NCBI GenBank assembly: GCA_034520625.1
Contig: JAXHNI010000009.1
Span: forward strand, 558,001-622,000
DNA: 64,000 nt
Source: JAANXG01 sp034520625
Lineage (GTDB): Bacteria > Pseudomonadota > Gammaproteobacteria > Arenicellales > JAANXG01
Direction: 5' to 3'
Each line of letters opens with the position of its first letter. The first letter of the stretch is position 1. The notes beneath the pieces were generated by a model that worked only from the letters and a program-made list of their open reading frames with translations, ran no database searches and was not told the DNA's origin. Shown here one piece after another: positions 61,506-64,000 of this stretch. The translations under genes were made by a program, and so were the position numbers.

Positions 61506-62921
61506 TTACAAAGTCTTGCGCTGGCTGGAGGGCGGGATGTTGAGAGCTTCCCGGTACTTGGCGACCGTGCGCCGGGCGACATTGATGCCTTCCTGGTTGA
61601 GCATCTGGGTCAGCCTGCTGTCGCTGTGGGGCTTGTTTTCCGGCTCCTCGTTGACCAGCTTGCGGATGCGCCACTGGATGGCGGTGGCCGAAGTCATGTC
61701 TCCGCTGCTGGTGCTCAACCCTGTTGAGAAAAAATACTTGAGCTCGAAGACGCCCCGGGGCGTGAGCATGTATTTGTTGGTGGTGGCGCGAGATATCGTG
61801 GACTCGTGGAGCTCCAGGGCTTCGGATATGTCGTGCAGCACCAGGGGCTTCATGGCGGTTTCGCCGTGCTCGAGAAACTCGTGCTGCCGCTTGACGATTT
61901 CCCGGGCCACGCGTAGCAGTGTCTCGTTGCGGTTCTCCAGGCTCTTGACCAGCCATCGCGCTTCCTGGAGCTGGTTCTGAATGTACTGGTGGTCGGTGGC
62001 GTGCTTGTCCTTCGCGATATCGCTGTACAGGTTGTTGACCCGGATGCGCGGCAGGGCCTCCGGGTTGAGCTCGACCCGCCAGCCGCTGTGGTCCTGGGTC
62101 ACGATGATGTCCGGTATGACATAGTCGGGGGCGCTGGACGCAATCGACGTGCCCGGGCGCGGATTGAGGCTCTGGATCAGGTCCACCGCTGTGCGAATCC
62201 CGGCGTCGGTGCTGTTTGTCTTCCTGCGAAGCTGCGCCAGGTCGCGGGCACCGAGGCACTCGAGGTGTTCGTCCACGATGCGCATCGCCAGTGCGAGGCC
62301 CCGGGTTTCCGGTGCCAGCTGGTGAAGCTGGACGCGCAGGCATTCCTGAAGCGAGCGGGCGCCGACCCCGGCCGGGTCGTAGTTCTGAATCTGGTGGAGC
62401 ACCGTCTCGATTTCGTCGTGGCCGGCTTCGACTTCGATGGATTGCCTGATCTCGTCAAGATCGCAGTCCAGATAGCCGTCGTCATTCACGGCGTCGATGA
62501 TGGCATGGGCGATTTGCTGGTCTGTCGGCGAGAACGGTGTCAGCCTCATCTGCTCACGCAAATGATCCTTGAGCGACGGTGGCGCGCTGTTTCGCTGGTC
62601 GATGTCGAATGCAGTGCCGTCGTGGGATCGGATCTGCGAATTGGAATAGTAGGGTTCGGCGCCGTCGCCGGCATCGTCGTCGGCGAGTCCGGTGGTGTAG
62701 TCATCCGCCACCGCGTCGGAGGTGCTTTCTTCCTCCGGGCCGGTTTCCTCCCTTTCCTCCGTGTTGTCTTCGGCTTCCTCCAGGAGCGGGTTCTGTTCCA
62801 GCGCTTCCTGCATTTCCTGGCGCAGATCCATGGCGGAAAGCTGCAACAGCTTGATGGCCTGCTGCAGCTGGGGTGTCAGAGCGAGCCGTTGGCCTAGTTT
62901 GAGCTCTAAAGACTGTCTCAT
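61506..62921 (-). CDS. rpoN: RNA polymerase sigma-54 factor
   Basis: 471 residues. Region I LGQRLALTPQLQQAIKLLQL contacts activators; the acidic linker (DNTEEREETGPEEE) is region II; the C-terminal RpoN box is ARRTVAKYREALNIP. It should use -24/-12 promoters with AAA+ activators. Lies between lptB and hpf. Confidence 0.97.
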   Translation of the reverse strand: MRQSLELKLGQRLALTPQLQQAIKLLQLSAMDLRQEMQEALEQNPLLEEAEDNTEEREETGPEEESTSDAVADDYTTGLADDDAGDGAEPYYSNSQIRSHDGTAFDIDQRNSAPPSLKDHLREQMRLTPFSPTDQQIAHAIIDAVNDDGYLDCDLDEIRQSIEVEAGHDEIETVLHQIQNYDPAGVGARSLQECLRVQLHQLAPETRGLALAMRIVDEHLECLGARDLAQLRRKTNSTDAGIRTAVDLIQSLNPRPGTSIASSAPDYVIPDIIVTQDHSGWRVELNPEALPRIRVNNLYSDIAKDKHATDHQYIQNQLQEARWLVKSLENRNETLLRVAREIVKRQHEFLEHGETAMKPLVLHDISEALELHESTISRATTNKYMLTPRGVFELKYFFSTGLSTSSGDMTSATAIQWRIRKLVNEEPENKPHSDSRLTQMLNQEGINVARRTVAKYREALNIPPSSQRKTL

Positions 62922-63047
62922 GAATAATCATTCGTGATGAAATCGACACGGCTGTCAACAAGTTTCGCTCGATTTCCGCGGAGCCCCGTCAGGTTCGGTT
63001 GTCCATCCGGTACTGAATCATTCTAGCAGACATTATGGATTCGGAAA

Positions 63048-63773
63048 TTACAGCCGGAAGTTCTCACCAAGGTATACCTGCCTGACATCCGGGTTCACCA
63101 CGATTTCCTGGGGAGAGCCGGCCGCGAACACCCGGCCTTCCGTAAGGATGTAGGCGCGGTCGCAGATGCCGAGGGTCTCCTGCACGTTGTGATCGGTGAT
63201 CAGTACGCCGATGCCCTGGTCGCGCAGGTAGGCGATGATGTTCTGAATATCGCCGACGGAAATCGGATCGATGCCTGCGAACGGTTCGTCCAGGAGGATG
63301 AACTGCGGGTTAATGGACAGCGCCCGCGCGATCTCGACGCGGCGCCGCTCGCCGCCGGACAGGCTGATGCCCAGCGCATCGCGCTTGTGGGAGATGCCGA
63401 ACGCCTCCAGCAGCTCCGATACACGGTGGCGGATCTCATCCCGGTCCAGGTCCGGCTGGACCTCCAGTACCGCCGTGATGTTGTCTTCGACGGTGAGCCG
63501 CCTGAACACTGAGGGTTCCTGAGGGAGGTAGCCGATGCCCAGCCGGGCCCGCTCGTGCATGGGCAGATCCGAAATACGGTAGTCGTCCAGGAAAATCTCG
63601 CCGCTGTCCCGGCGTATGAGCCCCACTACCATGTAAAAGCACGTGGTTTTCCCGGCGCCGTTCGGACCCAGCAGTCCGACTACTTCATTGGTGTTGACCT
63701 CGACGTTGACATGGTCGACAACCTGCAGGCCCTTGTATCCCTTGCAAAGGTCCCTGGTTTCCAGCTTGCTCAT
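63048..63773 (-). CDS. lptB: LPS export ABC transporter ATP-binding protein LptB
   Basis: 241 residues. Walker A GLLGPNGAGKTTCFYM, signature ISLSGGERRRVEIARAL, Walker B FILLDEPFAGIDP. Powers LPS extraction by LptFG. Overlaps lptA by four bases. Confidence 0.97.
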   Translation of the reverse strand: MSKLETRDLCKGYKGLQVVDHVNVEVNTNEVVGLLGPNGAGKTTCFYMVVGLIRRDSGEIFLDDYRISDLPMHERARLGIGYLPQEPSVFRRLTVEDNITAVLEVQPDLDRDEIRHRVSELLEAFGISHKRDALGISLSGGERRRVEIARALSINPQFILLDEPFAGIDPISVGDIQNIIAYLRDQGIGVLITDHNVQETLGICDRAYILTEGRVFAAGSPQEIVVNPDVRQVYLGENFRL

Positions 63774-64000
63774 TCAGTGCCCTGGTCGGCCCCGGATGTA
63801 TCGTCGAGCGCCTGCCCGGATTCCGACGACGCCGCGTCCCCACCCGCGGCGTCGGTGGACGCGCCGGAGCCAGTCGATTGCTGCTCCGTCGGGGAGATGG
63901 TGACCCTGGCGCGGCCGTCCGTGGTTTCGGGCTCCGCGTCCTCACCGTCCCCGGTCTCCGCCTGCTGCTGGCGCGCCATGCCCTTGACCGTCATCTTGTC
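63770..64000 (-). CDS. lptA: LptA lipopolysaccharide transport protein, C-terminal part
   Basis: Only the C-terminal end is in the window, beginning within DKMTVKGMARQQQ, the last beta strand of the OstA/LptA fold, followed by an unusually long acidic Ser/Gly/Asp tail (about 65 residues, ADQGTE end). The gene continues beyond the right edge. Its overlap with lptB supports the call; the tail length is atypical. Confidence 0.8.
   Translation of the reverse strand, partial: DKMTVKGMARQQQAETGDGEDAEPETTDGRARVTISPTEQQSTGSGASTDAAGGDAASSESGQALDDTSGADQGTE

Noticed and set aside
1..64000. CRISPR array
   Set aside because: No regularly spaced direct repeats; the recurrent 100-bp elements have gene-sized spacing and attC architecture.

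Overview
The window reads as a high-GC gammaproteobacterial chromosome, probably near Chromatiales/Ectothiorhodospiraceae. The basis is gene order (hemA-prfA-prmC; lolB-tRNA-Gln-prs-rplY-pth-ychF; ccmABCDEFGHI; miaB-ybeZ-ybeY-corC-lnt; lptAB-rpoN-hpf-ptsN-rapZ-HPr-ptsI-mgtE) and codon use. The lineage is an inference; no rRNA gene is present to settle it.

Region 1, 1-17 kb, is accessory. From about 7.8 to 16.6 kb, small AT-richer genes all lie on the minus strand. They are separated by recurring 70-100 bp imperfect palindromes bounded by GTTRRRY / RYYYAAC-like core sites. These are attC recombination sites, so this is an integron gene-cassette array. No integrase or attI is visible, so within the window it is a CALIN-type array. 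One cassette holds two genes that I read as a complete minimal CBASS antiphage operon: a Cap15-like 2TM/beta-barrel effector followed by a CD-NTase. Other cassettes encode a DUF3644 protein and a second protein with HEPN-like R-x4-H motifs, a DUF4935 PIN-domain protein, small membrane proteins and several unknowns. A Rap1a/Tai-type protein sits at the chromosomal edge. To the left, a type I restriction-modification operon (hsdR, decayed hsdS, frameshifted rhuM-fic, hsdM) appears to be embedded in the same array. A clear attC remnant follows hsdM, and beyond it lie fragments of an addiction-module antitoxin and a RelE/ParE-like toxin.

Region 2, 17.4-32.7 kb, is core: prmC (with an apparent one-base frameshift), prfA, hemA, cstA, a TPR lipoprotein, lolB, tRNA-Gln(TTG), prs, rplY, pth, ychF, tRNA-Met(CAT), a YbdG-like mechanosensitive channel, a nitrilase-family amidohydrolase and a creatinase-like M24 protein that has lost its metal ligands. 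ispE is missing from its usual place between lolB and tRNA-Gln.

Region 3, 32.9-39.8 kb, is a tightly overlapped MoxR-DUF58-DUF4381-VWA-VWA-TPR-BatD operon. Region 4, 39.8-48.2 kb, holds a MalY/PatB-type C-S lyase and the complete cytochrome c maturation operon ccmABCDEFGHI on the minus strand. Region 5, 48.5-57.4 kb, holds miaB-ybeZ-ybeY-corC-lnt, a Cys/Met-metabolism PLP enzyme, a zinc alcohol dehydrogenase and mgtE. Region 6, 57.7-64 kb, is ptsI-HPr-rapZ-ptsN-hpf-rpoN-lptB-lptA (lptA cut by the window edge), the nitrogen-PTS / sigma-54 / LPS-transport cluster.

Several families of short palindromic intergenic repeats (REP-like) occur between core genes, including a perfect 29-bp inverted repeat inside the ccm operon. 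Very long ORFs antisense to real genes are high-GC shadows and were left out.
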